Positions 34,565 to 46,155 of a stretch of 64,000 nucleotides of DNA are shown one piece after another. Both the position numbers and the translations under genes were made by a program. Every line of letters begins with the position of its first letter. Position 1 is the first letter of the stretch. Below the pieces are notes generated by a model. That model had not been told where the DNA came from, ran no database searches, and saw only the letters and a list, made by a program, of their open reading frames with translations. The DNA is from Vombatus ursinus (lineage: Eukaryota > Chordata > Mammalia > Diprotodontia > Vombatidae), in the NCBI RefSeq assembly GCF_900497805.2, contig NW_020954550.1, forward strand, positions 32,903,479 to 32,967,478. Reading direction: 5' to 3'.

Positions 34565-34918
34565 CAGTACTGTGGAGTGGAAAAAAAAGAAGCATTTATT
34601 TATTTATTTTTGACTAGGCAATGGGTTTAAGTGACTTGCCCAGGGTCACACAGCTAGTAAATGCTATGTATCTGAGGCTGGATTTGAACTCAGGTCCTCC
34701 TGAATCCAGGGCTGGTGCTCTATCCACTGCACCACCTAGCTGCCCCAAAAAAGCATTTATTAACTGTGAATTGGGAGACCTGAATTTGAGTCCTGGCCCT
34801 ACCATTATTTTGTTGCATGACGTTGACCAATTGAGCCTCAATTTTCTCATCTGTAAAATGAAATGATGGGAATAGATTATTTTGAAGATACTTTCTGGAT
34901 CTGATAATCTATGATCTG
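34565..34918 (+). repeat. MIR CORE-SINE, split by a SINE
   Basis: The head is at about 34565-34600. The B box and the rest resume at 34762 (GGGAGACCTGAATTTGAGTC ... CATCTGTAAAATGAAATGAT) and run to the tail near 34918. Confidence 0.82.
34601..34745 (-). mobile_element. A-tailed SINE inserted in a MIR
   Basis: AAGCATTTATT at 34590-34600 recurs at 34751-34761. The reverse-complement head ends CACCTAGCTGCCCC. Confidence 0.93.
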
Positions 34919-36132
34919 AGAGACATCCCTGATGAAGATGGTAATGATGTGGTTTTCCTTGGAGTTTGGCTAGGCTTTATGAGATTCCTGTACATTATTT
35001 ATAGCCTAAATTTATTCAGAGGGAAAATCTCAGCAGAAGGTTGAGATAAGCCTATGCTGTCATTGTTTATAAATAAAGGAACCAAAGTTTGGCATCTCAG
35101 CATAATGTACGAGGAGCGGTTTTGCTAGCATCCATCCTGGAAATGGGGAACGAGGAAAACTTGTGACCATTCTCAGACAAACTACACAAAGAAATCACCA
35201 ATGTTTATGTGCCTCAGGGCAACATTTTAGAAGTGAAAAAAGCAACAACAACATTACAATAAAGAAAATCAGTAGGGTCCATGATTGTCTGAGGCAGCTA
35301 GAGTGGATAGAGTGCCAGGCCTGGAACCAGGAAGACTCACTTTCCTAAGTTCAAATCTGGCCTCAGACACTTACTAGTTATGTGACCCTGAGCAAGTCAC
35401 TTAACCCTGTTTTCTTCAGTTTCCTCATCTGTAAAATGAACTAGAGAAAGAAATGACAAACCACTCCAGGATCTCTGTCAAGAAAACCCCAAATAGGGTC
35501 ATGAAGAGACAGACATGACTGAAACAACTAAACAATAATTCTGATTGTGCAGGCTGAATTTTTGGCTAAAAATGGACTATTCCATCACATCCTGACAACC
35601 ATATTAGCTGGACCCCTTTTTCTCTTCCTAGGTGGCTATGCTTCCACCAGATTGGTTTACTGTTGGAGTGATTGGCAGGAAGAGTGGAAGCTGTTACATA
35701 TCCCTAATGGGAGTGAGACAAAGAGGCCTTTGTAAAAAGAAGTGATGGATTTAAATAACCAAATACTCAAATGGCCCTGTGATCCCATCAATTTGGAAGT
35801 TCTCCTCAGCAATGTAGATGATAACTCGTCTATGCCTGACCATCCTATGTGACTCTTGTCTCTGTCCTTCCAAAAGTTTGCATTACAGGGTCCACCCAAC
35901 ATGCTAGCAGCCTTCTTTACCTTCTCCCAACATCACAAAGGTACCAGTGAGGTACTTGGCCTATGTGCTGTCATCCCTCAATTTTACCATACGACCATCC
36001 ATCTTCTCTTCCTACTGTATCATCTGATTCCTGATGATATCCCTTACCCTTGTTCTTTGGAATTCTTCATGGATTACATGATTCAGTCTGATCATACCTA
36101 CCACACAGCTCTCTATTTCCTTGTTTCTCAAC
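34919..36132. other. unassigned sequence with one Mar1
   Basis: Outside the Mar1 at 35290-35535 no feature was recognised. The part at 35840-35990 resembles 42545-42690. Confidence 0.45.
35290..35535 (+). mobile_element. Mar1 CORE-SINE
   Basis: Nearly complete; the RTE-like end reads ATGACTGAAACAACTAAACA as expected. ATGATTGTC / CTGATTGTG flanks may be a decayed duplication. Confidence 0.92.
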
Positions 36133-36277
36133 CCTTTTTTTTTACCCTGAGGCCATTTGGATTAAATGACTTGCCTGGGGTCATATAGCTAGTAGATGTC
36201 CCAGGCTGGGTTTGAACTTAGGTCCTCTTGACTCCAGGACTGGTTGCTCTATCCACTGCACCACTTAACTGTCCCTA
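36133..36277 (-). mobile_element. A-tailed tRNA-derived SINE
   Basis: Starts with a T run and ends CACCACTTAACTGTCCC. A second copy in the same orientation follows within 25 bases. Confidence 0.9.
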
Positions 36278-36299
36278 TTTTTTTAGCTTCCTTTTTTAA

Positions 36300-36455
36300 A
36301 AATTTAATTTAATTTAAATTTTTTTGAGGCAATCAGGGTCAAGTGACTTGCCCAGAGTCACACAGCAGTGAGTGTTTGAGGACAAATTTTGAACTAGGTC
36401 CTCCTGACTTCAGGGCCAGGGTTCTATCCACTATGTTACCTAGCTGCCACTCATT
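36300..36455 (-). mobile_element. A-tailed tRNA-derived SINE, AT-rich tail
   Basis: The tail region is AAATTTAATTT-like rather than pure T. The body ends TACCTAGCTGCC. Confidence 0.88.
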
Positions 36456-36558
36456 TTTAATTCTTCAAAGGCAGTGGTATTCCATGTTGTGCTGCCATGT
36501 AACAGCAACAGTAAAAAGTTAGTGTTGAAAATATGAGCTTTGTCTTCCCAATTTCTAA

Positions 36559-36563
<5 letters not shown>

Positions 36564-36600
<37 letters not shown>
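36564..36600. repeat. (CA)n microsatellite
   Basis: About 18 CA units. Confidence 0.97.
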
Positions 36601-36602
<2 letters not shown>

Positions 36603-36612
36603 TACACATATT

Positions 36613-36688
36613 TGATTGTTCCTGTGATTTTATTGATGTAGGGAGCTTCCAGTGAAGAACTTCCTTTACCAATGCAGGTTATAAATAA
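36613..36688 (-). repeat. MIR3-like CORE-SINE, partial copy
   Basis: GTTCCTGTGATTTTATTGAT to CCAATGCAGGTT closely resembles the copy at 36811. It is cut by microsatellites. Confidence 0.65.
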
Positions 36689-36805
36689 ATAAATAGATAG
36701 GTAGATAGGTAGATAGATAGATAAATGAATGAATGAATATATATGTATGTGTGTGTGCATCACACACACAGTCATATACACTCACACATATGGCATATAC
36801 ATACA
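36682..36805. repeat. TAAA/GATA/TG-rich repeat cluster
   Basis: ATAAATAAATAAATAGATAGG changes to GATA, GAATGAAT and then TG/CA text, separating two MIR3-like pieces. Confidence 0.9.
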
Positions 36806-36810
36806 TGCAT

Positions 36811-37040
36811 GTGAGGCTATGCCTGTGACTTTCTTCGTATGGGGAGTTTTCAACGAGGAGCTTTCTCTACCAATTCAGGTTAAAACCTGTTCTGCAGTCT
36901 ATGGCCTTAATGAGTTGTATGGGGTCACTGTGAATTTAAGTAAATTGCCAAGGGATGTGCCAAAGTTGGGCCTTGAACCCATGTTTCCCTGACTTAGAGA
37001 CTAAGTCTCTCTCCATTATGCCAGGCTGACTCCTCCCATC
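36811..37040 (-). repeat. MIR3-like CORE-SINE
   Basis: GCCTGTGACTTTCTTCGTAT, TCTCTACCAATTCAGGTTAA, then reverse CORE and head (GGGCCTTGAACCCATGTTTC). Confidence 0.7.
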
Positions 37041-37157
37041 ATTAAACACTTAGCCTTAACCTTACATTTCCTGAGACTGCTTTCCACAACTTACTTAGGA
37101 CCCATGCTAGGGTACCCACTGACTTCATTGTTTTGAGCACATAAAAGGGTGATTTTT

Positions 37158-37400
37158 AGGCACCTCGGTGGCTCAGTCGATAAAGTGCTGGGCTTAGAAT
37201 CAGGAAGACAGGAGTTCAAATCCGACCTCAGACGTTTACTGTCTATTTAACCCTGGGCAAGTCACTTAACCTCTGTTTACCTTAATCCACTGGAGGAGGA
37301 AAAGGCAAAACCAGTCCAGGATCTTTGCCAAAAAAAAAAACCTATGGACAGTATGGTCCAAGAGATCACAAAGAGTTGGACATGCCTGAACAACAAGAGT
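37158..37400 (+). mobile_element. Mar1-type CORE-SINE with a divergent head
   Basis: The head reads GGCACCTCGGTGGCTCAGTC, unlike the usual GGCAGCTAGGTGG, while the CORE and RTE-like tail are typical. It may be a distinct subfamily. Confidence 0.85.
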
Positions 37401-37434
37401 TATACCTCTGCGTTATAGCCTCCATGGAGTTATA

Positions 37435-37565
37435 GGAAACCTTTAGGAAAGCTTCCACCTTGGTGACTGAAGGGAGGATGGATAAGAGTGGGGAGACACA
37501 TGTAGCAGGCAGAACCATCAGCAGGCTATTATAACAGTCCAAGCATGAGGTGGTGTAGATACATT
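37435..37565 (-). repeat. antisense L2, ORF2 end region
   Basis: AGCAGGCTATTATAACAGTC is the diagnostic antisense L2 text. Confidence 0.75.
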
Positions 37566-38644
37566 ACAGCCCTTCTTCCTTTCCCCAACATGCATGTTGG
37601 CCTACTGCTTCTGGGTTCCAAATGCCGTAGTGCCCTGGAAGGTGACACCAAGGGCAGAACTACTCTCCATTATAGAATCTGAATCACTAGAGTAAAAATT
37701 CCTGCCTCTTCTCTGAGGTGCTCATTGTATTGGTGGTCATTGAAAGTCCAAAAGACTTCCAGGACCCTTTAAGGACATATATTAATTGCTACCACAATTG
37801 AATATTTTAAAATATTTTTAAATACCCTACATTTGATTATTATTTTGTAGTGAAAGAGAATGCAGTGTGGGTCTCATAGCCATTTAAATCTTGTTATGGC
37901 CCCGAAATGGGCAACTAGGTGACACAATAGGTAGAGCACCAGGCCTGGAGTCAGGAGAACCTGAGTTCAGATCTGGCCTCAGACACTTACTAGCTGGGCA
38001 AGTCACTTAAATGCTGTTTACTTCAGTTTCCTCATCTGTAAAATGAGCTGGAAAAGGAAATATAAACCACTCCAATGTCTTTGCTAAGAAAACCCCAAAT
38101 GGGTTCACAAAGAGTCAGACAAAACTGAAATGACTGAACAAGAAATGGCAACAAAAGGTTCCTTTGTTTAGAATTTGCAATACCGCTGTCTTTTCCTCCT
38201 TAAGGAGGCAGCAGAAGGGAAGAAATCCTTCCCCATAGGGTGCATCCCATTAGAATGATGCTGCTGCTTCAGTTCTGTCACCCTGGCAGGACTTGTGACT
38301 CAGACAGAAACGTTCACTCAGCACCAACACAGAGCCGGAGGACATTATGGCTTCAGTGAAATCTCAGTGCCATTTGTTTTATAACATGTATTGTCCTTAC
38401 TTTAATTGAAAATGGATTTCTTTATGTTTTTCTATATTCTTTTCCCTCAGCATCAGCAAACAGAGTCCTTGTTAAAATCATCTGGTAAATGAATGATTTT
38501 TTTTTTTTGCTTTGACTGTTTCCCATATTTTGGGGGGGAGGGAGAAGAAGTAGCCATCTCCCAAAGACAAGCCTCTTTCAATCCAGCTACCATTTGATCC
38601 ATGAGAGGAACTGTGGAACATTCAAGCTGGAGATCATTTCATTT
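37566..38644. other. unassigned sequence with one Mar1
   Basis: Bases 37748-37815 resemble 38912-38985. The 38151-38640 part shows nothing recognisable. Confidence 0.45.
37907..38150 (+). mobile_element. Mar1 CORE-SINE
   Basis: Head GGGCAACTAGGTGACACAAT through AACTGAAATGACTGAACAAG. GAAATGG on both sides suggests the target duplication. Six bases of the CORE (GTGTGACC region) are missing. Confidence 0.92.
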
Positions 38645-38790
38645 GATGCTCTTATTTTATGTATGAGGAAATGAATGACAGCCCCAAATGGGTAAATGAC
38701 ATGCCCAAGGTCATATACCTAGTTAGGGACAGAATAAGGCTGAGAGCCTGTGTCTCCTGACTTTTAATTCAGTGCCTTTTCTACTAGGGC
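38645..38790 (-). repeat. MIR CORE-SINE
   Basis: ATGACATGCCCAAGGTCATA and the reverse head follow a GAGGAAATGAATGA stretch. Confidence 0.78.
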
Positions 38791-38984
38791 TAGTTCCTGG
38801 TAGAATTCAGGATTTTTAATGTGACTGTGGCCAGGTGCACCCTTGGGGTGTGGCTAGTAATACCTTCGCTGCTGTGGTATTTTCTAGAAAAACTGCTAAT
38901 ACTGTGGGCTTCTCCAAAAGACTTTCAGAACCCCCTAAGGACATAGATCAACTGTTATCACAGCTGAAGATTTTTAAATTAGTT

Positions 38985-39093
38985 TATTTAAGCTCCTTGA
39001 AAGTAGAAACTGTTTTATTCTAGCCTTTGTACCCTTAGCACCTAGCATGATGTCAGGCACTTAACAAATACTTTCTGAATTTAATTGAATAGA
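38985..39093 (+). repeat. L2 3' end
   Basis: AAGCTCCTTGAAAGTAGAAA to GGCACTTAACAAATACTTTC. Confidence 0.82.
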
Positions 39094-40639
39094 GACTATC
39101 AGAAAGTAACAGGAGATGGAAGTTATCTCCATACTCTGCTGGAAGGGGGAAAAACAGGCATTAGATGATATATTTGGTGTCTGTAATTACTTCCTATGTT
39201 TTACCCAAACAGTTGCATTTGTGTGTTCCTCCAGGTAACAAGAAATCTAAACCTTGGGAGATATATAGTCTTATTTCTCAGCAGCAACCAAATCTAAAAT
39301 CTTCAGAATGGTCTTTAAGACTTGATTTTACATTTATTCTGAAAAACTATATTTTCCTAGTTCCGTTCCTTGAAGAAAAAAAGAAAATCAGCAAAATGTA
39401 AAGTCATTTCTTGCATTAGGCATCAATCAGGACTTATTTAGTGCTGTTGAACCCTGCTGTTTTCTGGATGAGAAGAGACTTTGACCTAGATCAGTAGCAT
39501 CCTTTCTGTGGAAACCCTGGATACCGTGATGTTTTCATTACCTACACTGATTCTGAAAATCATAGCCTATTTGTAACCCAAAGAAACAGATGTCTCACTG
39601 CAACTTTTGTACTGTTTGCAAATCTCGGACAAGCTTTTCTTTCCATTTTCTTCTTCTTACTTTTTAAAAAGACTGTCAGGCCATGTTTAAATAAAAAAAA
39701 AAAAAACAAACAGGTTCTGAGAGATTCAATTGTTGAGGGAAAAGAAGGCTTGTGATCTGTATCTGAATTGTGCAGATTGACAAAGACTCTTAGGAAGGGG
39801 CTGGTAATAAAAGAGCTTGAGCATAATATTCTTGCCCCCAAGAGCCCCAAAGAGCTTTGCAAAAATTAATAGACTGATATGGAAATTCTGTCTCATTCAT
39901 AAGAGGAACACTAGAGGAAAAATCAAATGCATTCAAATGTAAGTGACCCTGAGGAACAACCCTCTTCTCATCCACAGCTGTTTAGAGCTGCTCAAGACAA
40001 TGGTGGGGGAAGTATTTTACTCAGCTCAACCTGCAACATGAGTTTCCAATGGAGGTGAAATATACTTTCTTGAATGTGACCTTGACACCAATGCTAAGGC
40101 TAATAAGTAATCCAGAGAGGGCCTTGGAATTGTATAATTGTTGTTCTTAATGTTAGTCTCTTCCACTGAAGTCCTTCTTCATTCACAGCCAAGCAAAAAT
40201 TCTTGATAGTTCCTGCAAAACTGGAAAGGTTTTGAGCAAAGGCCCAGCAACGAACTTCATCTGTCATCTGAGGACCAGGCTACCTAAATTTGAGGAGATG
40301 TTTTCAGAAGGCTAGGCCACCAGACAATGGATGTTTTTAACCCTGGTAATTCACAGATACCACAGATGAGGCAGTGAGTGGGTAGAATCTGTGTTGGTAG
40401 AGGGAATACCTACCAATGAAAGCCCAGCTCCTTGAGGTGTTATTAGCCTGTACTCATATAATTTGTTATGACTCATATATTAAAAACCAGTTCATTTGAA
40501 AATGTGCTGACCCATCTGAAAATTGGCAGATGGGATTTGCTGAAGTGTAATGAATAACTTGATTTTAGACTTAAAAAAACAAAACAATTTCAAAACTATT
40601 GAGTTAAACAACAGCAAGAGGGCTACCCCATATCACAGG
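39094..40639. other. repeat-poor block
   Basis: About 1.5 kb without recognised repeats, apart from an A run at about 39691-39704. Confidence 0.5.
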
Positions 40640-40656
40640 ACCATAGACTTAGAGCT

Positions 40657-40912
40657 TTGTTATTGTTCTGTCATTTTACTTGTGTCCTACTCTTTGTGAC
40701 ACCATTTGGGGTTTTCTTGGCAAAAATACTAGAGTGGTTTGTTATTTCCTTCTCCAGCACGTTTTACAGATGAGGAACTGAGGCCAGCAGGGTTAAGTGA
40801 CTTGCCTAGGGTCACACAGCTAGTAAGTGTCTGAGGCCAGATTTGAACTCAGGAAGATGGGTCTTCCTGACGCCAGGCTTAGCGCTCTATCCACTGTGCC
40901 ACCTCGCTACTT
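40657..40912 (-). mobile_element. Mar1 CORE-SINE inserted in a MIR
   Basis: Complete copy, with antisense MIR text on both sides (GACTTAGAGCT before, GGATTTAGAACTAGACGGG after). Confidence 0.92.
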
Positions 40913-40962
40913 GGATTTAGAACTAGACGGGACCTTAGAGATCATCAAGTCCAATAGTTCTA

Positions 40963-41150
40963 GAGTGAGGGGTCCTGAGACCCTTTTAGGGGGTCCACAA
41001 AGTCAAGACTAGTTTCATGATAATACTAAGATGTTTTAATTCCGAATATGGTAAATAGCAATAGATGCAACCTGCATAAACAAAAGCTCTTCAGTATTTT
41101 TTAAAATTGTAAAGGAGTCCTGAGAACAAAAAGCTTGAAAAGCACTGTCT
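40963..41150. repeat. hAT-type relic inserted in a MIR
   Basis: GGGGTCCTGAGACCCTTTTA, ATGATAATACTAAGATGTTT and AGTCCTGAGAACAAAAAGCTT are typical of a mammalian hAT-derived repeat. Flanks AAGTCCAA / TAGTCCAA agree with an 8-bp target duplication. Confidence 0.7.
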
Positions 41151-41514
41151 AGTCCAAATCCCACATTTTGCAAATGAGAAGCTTGCTAGACAGAGGGAGT
41201 AAGCAGCAGAGCTGGAGTTTCAACCCAAAGCTTTTGAATCTGAATCCAATGTTCTATCAGTTATACCACACCACATCATATTTGCTTACCAGAAGAAATA
41301 ATTCAAGATTACAAATGATACAACCTTGCAAATTTTCCTACCAAATAGACTCCGCAGCAGAGCAAGGAATGGGGAGATCTAGGAAGATTGTGGAGAAATG
41401 TTCTCAAATCCAAAGCACAAGTAGGAGTTTGGTGAGTGATGAATGCAGGCCAAAGTTCAGAGTGGAATTTCATAATCCTGGCAGGCCTCACACTCACCAT
41501 CAGGGCAAGAAGAA

Positions 41515-41562
41515 TGTCTTCCACTTAGTAGGCACTTAGTAAGTTTTGCCAAAGGGAACTGG
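41515..41562 (+). repeat. L2 3' terminal fragment
   Basis: CACTTAGTAGGCACTTAGTA. Confidence 0.55.
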
Positions 41563-43924
41563 ATTAAATGAGGTATAATGCTCCACTCTACTCAAAATAT
41601 ACATAGGTTGACCTCTGCTTCAAAATTGCTACAACTTGGACAAAGGATGTTTCTACATTTACACCTGAATCTATGGTTATATTAGTTAAACTCTTTAAAA
41701 ATATCAGTGAAACTGGGGGTTTTGGACCAATCTGACTAGTTCATTAAATTGATTGATTTTGAGGACTCAGTTTATCCTCATGCTGATAAGGCCAGTCTTG
41801 CATATACATAGAAGCTAATGCCGCACCGCAAACACAGGACTGAAAGAATTGGTAGAGCTGAAAACACATTTGGGCAAGAAGACACAGTCAGATTCTTTTT
41901 TGTGTCTTTTAAAAATTAATTTATTTTTTTTCTGGACTTACCCGACACCAAATAAAATGGAAACTTCCATATACATAGCAGGATGGGAAGAAAAAAGTGT
42001 TGTACACAAAAATGAAGATCTCGATTATGTATGGCTTGCTTTTCTTTTTAAGTACATAATAAATTCAATCTGTAGCTTTCAAACCTGTCCTGCTTGTCTG
42101 TGCTTCTCTCTGGCCTTCCTTCTCTTCTCTGAAATACATCTATCTATCTATTTATACACACACACACACACACATACACACATATGCATATATATACACA
42201 TACATATATTCATATACATACATACATATATGTATACATAATATAGTCTTCAATATCCCTCTTTTCTTTCTTTTCTTTTTTTGCTATCTTATCCCTGTCA
42301 CCTCTTGCCCTCCTTTCTACCCATTCACCCCCCCCCATTGAAAAAAGAAAAACAAAGCTCTTATAATAAATACGTATAGCTAAGCAAAACAAATTCCCAC
42401 GGTGGCCATGTCTGAAAATGTACCTCTTATTCTGCATCTTGAACTCATCAGCTCTCTCAAGAAGTGTGTACATGCTCAAATTCTCAAATAGAACCATGTT
42501 CCCTTTGATGTGACCATTCCCTCCAGTAACTGTAGATCATAACCACTCCTCATGCCTGCCCATTCTATGCAACTCTGATCTACATTCTATCATAATTCAC
42601 TACCTAACATACAGAGGGTCTTCTCACTTGTTCTTGACATCAGGAGGGTACCAATGGAACCCAAAGACTGTCCATTGACCATCTTTTTCTTTTGCCACAT
42701 GGCAAACCTAATATATTTTTCAACTGAGAATTTCTTTGATGGTTCTTTACTCTGCTTCTCCTTTGTATCTTCTTGTTCATAATGGGTTGTAGCTTCTGTT
42801 GACTTTTGGGTGATTTTCAACCACAGTTCTACTGCACTGCTCCATGGCTTCTAACAATACAATAGCGCTGGTAGAATATCACTATTTAAAAAGTTGGAGG
42901 AACACAAAAATGCCTTTCAATGATGGTATTCCATTATTATATAAACTCACTCATAGACCAACTCCCTAGCTGAACAGGGACCACACTGTAAGTGGTCATG
43001 AAGAGTGCTACTGCACAGCCTCCAAAGGGAATTGATTAATACCTCTCTATTATGTCTCAGGATGTGTTCAAGCTACAGGACCCCATTTAGGAACTTGGTC
43101 CCTTGAGATGGATTGAAAATTGGATGAAGGCATATGGAACATTAGAAAATAATACTTTGAATCCAGCAAGGAACCTCTCAGATGTAAAACTAAGCTCTCT
43201 CTGAGGAAGGGGGAATTTCAGATAATGCAGCCTGAGGGATTGTATCTTCACAGAATCATTAGCACAAATCAAAACAGTTTCCAGGAAAAGGAGAAAAGTG
43301 TTTGTTATTACCAAGGTTTGGGGAGGGGAGGAGTGGTTATACTGAAATTTGAGTAGGACTAAGCGGAATTAAAATACTCCTCTTTAAATGGGGATAATGA
43401 AAGAAACTAAGAATTAAAGCAGGGTTGGCTTCTGTGCAATGAAAATGGTCAGGGGGAGGCTCTGTTTTCCTAAGCACAGAAGCTTCAGTACTCTATTTAC
43501 TTGTTAAACACAAGCAAATACAGGGACTTGCGTATCAGCTCCAAATAATTATGGTGACAGGAGCATTTGTATCATCTAATCCTATATGATAAGTATTCAT
43601 ATCTTGCATCATTCTTAACAGTCTCTGAGTAACAGGGATCTGACTCAACTTTCTTATTTGTTTTTGTTTGTTTGAAATTGAATTGAAGTGAGGGGTCTAT
43701 ATCTAAAGAGAATGAAAAACATCACATAACACAAAGTACATCACTTTGTATTTGTATAATACTATCTGAATAAAATTTTAAAAATATTTTTGGTACCATC
43801 ACTCATTTTTTCTTCTTTACCTCTAGTCTCAGGGAAGAGGAATTACTCCATTTCCTAAAGCTTCTCTTTCTAACTACATCCTTTATTACATGTCATTTTG
43901 CCTATTCACCTTCCAAATTTTTTT
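41563..43924. other. mostly unassigned sequence
   Basis: Besides the compound microsatellite at 42136-42245 and a C run near 42330 nothing was recognised; 42545-42690 resembles 35840-35990. Confidence 0.45.
42136..42245. repeat. TCTA/CA/CATA compound microsatellite
   Basis: ATCTATCTATCTATTTA followed by CA units and then CATATA units. Confidence 0.95.
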
Positions 43925-44399
43925 CTTTTTTTTTAAGTATTTTATTTTTCCCCAGTTACATGTCAAGAAAATTTTTAGCACTCATTTTAAAAAGATTTTG
44001 AGTTCCAAATTCTTCTCCCTCCCTTCCTTCCCTCCCCTCTCTGAAAATGGTAGGCAGTTTGATATAGGTTATACAGGTGCTATCATGTAAAAATATTTCC
44101 ATATTAGTCATTGTTGTGAAAGAAGAAACAGATCAAAAGAAAAAAAAGACAAGAAAAAAACAAAGGAAGTGAAAAAAATATGTTTTGATTTGCATTCAGA
44201 GTCCATCAGTTCTTTATCTGGAGAAAGATAGCATTTTCCTTGGTGAATCTTTTGTACTTGTCTTGGATCATCGTGTTGCTGAGAAGAACTGAGCCATTCA
44301 TAATTGATCATTACGCAATGTTGATGAGACTGTGTACAATGTTCTCCTGGTTCTGCTCACTTCACTTTGCCTCATTTTCTACAAGTCTGTCTAGGATAT

Positions 44400-45500
44400 T
44401 CTGAAATCTGCCTATTCATCATTTTTTATTGCACAGCAGTATCCCATTACATTCACATACCAAAGCTTGTTCAGTCACTCCCACAATTGATGGGCATCCC
44501 CTCAGTTTGCAATATTTTGCCACCAAGAAAAGGGCTCTATAAATATTTTTTTTCCACATGTAAGTCCTTTTCACTTGTTTTGATCCTTCTGGGATACACA
44601 AGTACTGCTGTATCAAAGGGTCTGCACAGTTTTATGTCCCTTTGGGCATAGCTCCCAGTTGATCCCCAGAATGACTGGATCAGTTTACAACTCTACCAAC
44701 AGTATACCAGTGTCCCAATTTTCCCACATCTGTGCCAACATTTATCATTTTCCTTTTTTGTCATATAGTAGCCAATCTGATAGGTATGAGGTGGTACCTC
44801 AGAGTTGTTTTAATTTGCATTTTTCTAATTAATAGTGATTTAGAGGTTTTTTTTTTCATATGACTATAGATAGTTTTGATTCCTTCATCTGAAAACTACC
44901 TGTTCATATCCTTTGACCATTTATCAATTGGGAAATGGCTTGTATTCTTACAAATTTTACTCAGTTCTCTATATAGTTGAGAAATGAGGCCTTTGTCAGA
45001 GAAACTTCCTGTAAAGATTGTTTTCCAGCTTTCTGCTTTCTTTCTAATTTTTGTTGTATTGGTTTTGTTTGTACAAAAGTTTTTTTTAATTTAATATAAT
45101 CAAAATGATCTATTTTACATTTTGCAATGCTCTTTATCTCTTGTTTGGTCATGAATTCATCCCCTCCCCATAGATCTGACTGGTAGGCTATTTCTTGCCC
45201 TTCTAATTTGCTTATGGTGTCACCTTTTATGTCTAAATCATGCGCCTATTTTGACCTTATCTTGGCACACCACATAAGATGTTGGTCTGTACCTAATTTA
45301 TGCCCTATTGTTTTCCAGTTTTCCCAGCAGTTTTTGTCAAATAGTAAGTTCTTATCCCAAAAGCTGGGGTCTTTGGGTTTATCAAACATCAGGTTACTAA
45401 GTCCATGGACTACTTTGTCTTATGTACCTATTGATCCGCTCTATCTGCTTCTGTTTTATGGGAAAGTTCATCCCATTCACATTCACAATTATGATCACTA
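44400..45500 (-). pseudogene. L1 ORF2 remnant: endonuclease start joined to C-terminus
   Basis: The first ORF2 codons (NVNGMN, which carries the conserved endonuclease asparagine) lie at about 45440-45500. Next to them, at about 45430 and lower, is text from the last quarter of ORF2. Roughly 3 kb of a normal ORF2 is absent. Several frame breaks are present in what remains. Confidence 0.75.
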
Positions 45501-46155
45501 CCTATGTATTTCCCTCCTTCTTATTCTTCCTCCTATTTGTCCTCTCTCTCCTTTTACCCTTTCCCTCCTCATCAGTGTTTTGCTTCTATTTACCATCTCC
45601 CCTGATCTGCCCTCCCTTCTGTCAGTTTCAAGCACTCCCCAGCCTTTACTTGATTTCCTCCTCTCTTACTTCTCTGTCAAGTAAGATAGATTTCTATATT
45701 CAACTGATGGTATATTTTATTTCCTCTTTGAGCCAATACTAATGAGAGTAAGGTTCAAGTGATGCTCATTGCCCACTCTCCCATCTTTCCCTCCACCATA
45801 ATACGTCTTTCATACCTCTTCACATGAAATAATTTACCCCATTCTACCTCACTCATTCTGCATCGTTTGTACTCTTTCTCATCACTTGATTTTTTTATGT
45901 CATTCCGTCAAGTTCACCTTACATCCATACCCTCTATCTATCTATTTATTCCTTCTAGCTGTACTATTAATGATACAATGTTTAAGAATTACAGGTATCA
46001 TCTTCCTATGCAGGAATGTAAATAGTTTTGCTCTATTGAATCTCTTATGTTTTCTTTTCTCTCTTTACCTGTTTATGCTTTTCTTGGGTCTTGATACTAG
46101 AGGTCAGATTTTTGGTTTAGTTCTGGTCTTCTCCTTATGAAAGCTTGAAATCCTT

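Larger units (their letters stand above)
40640..41285 (-). repeat. MIR split twice, by Mar1 and by a hAT-type relic
   Basis: The three MIR pieces are about 40640-40656, 40913-40962 and 41151-41285. They read through in order (ACTTAGAGCT; GGACCTTAGAGATCATCAAG; AATCCCACATTTTGCAAATG). Confidence 0.82.

Noticed and set aside
41168-41539. Open frame of 123 codons on the + strand
   Set aside because: It begins in an antisense MIR and has no protein features.
45208-45684. Open frame of 158 codons on the + strand
   Set aside because: It is the antisense of the L1 ORF2 remnant and spacer, so a shadow.
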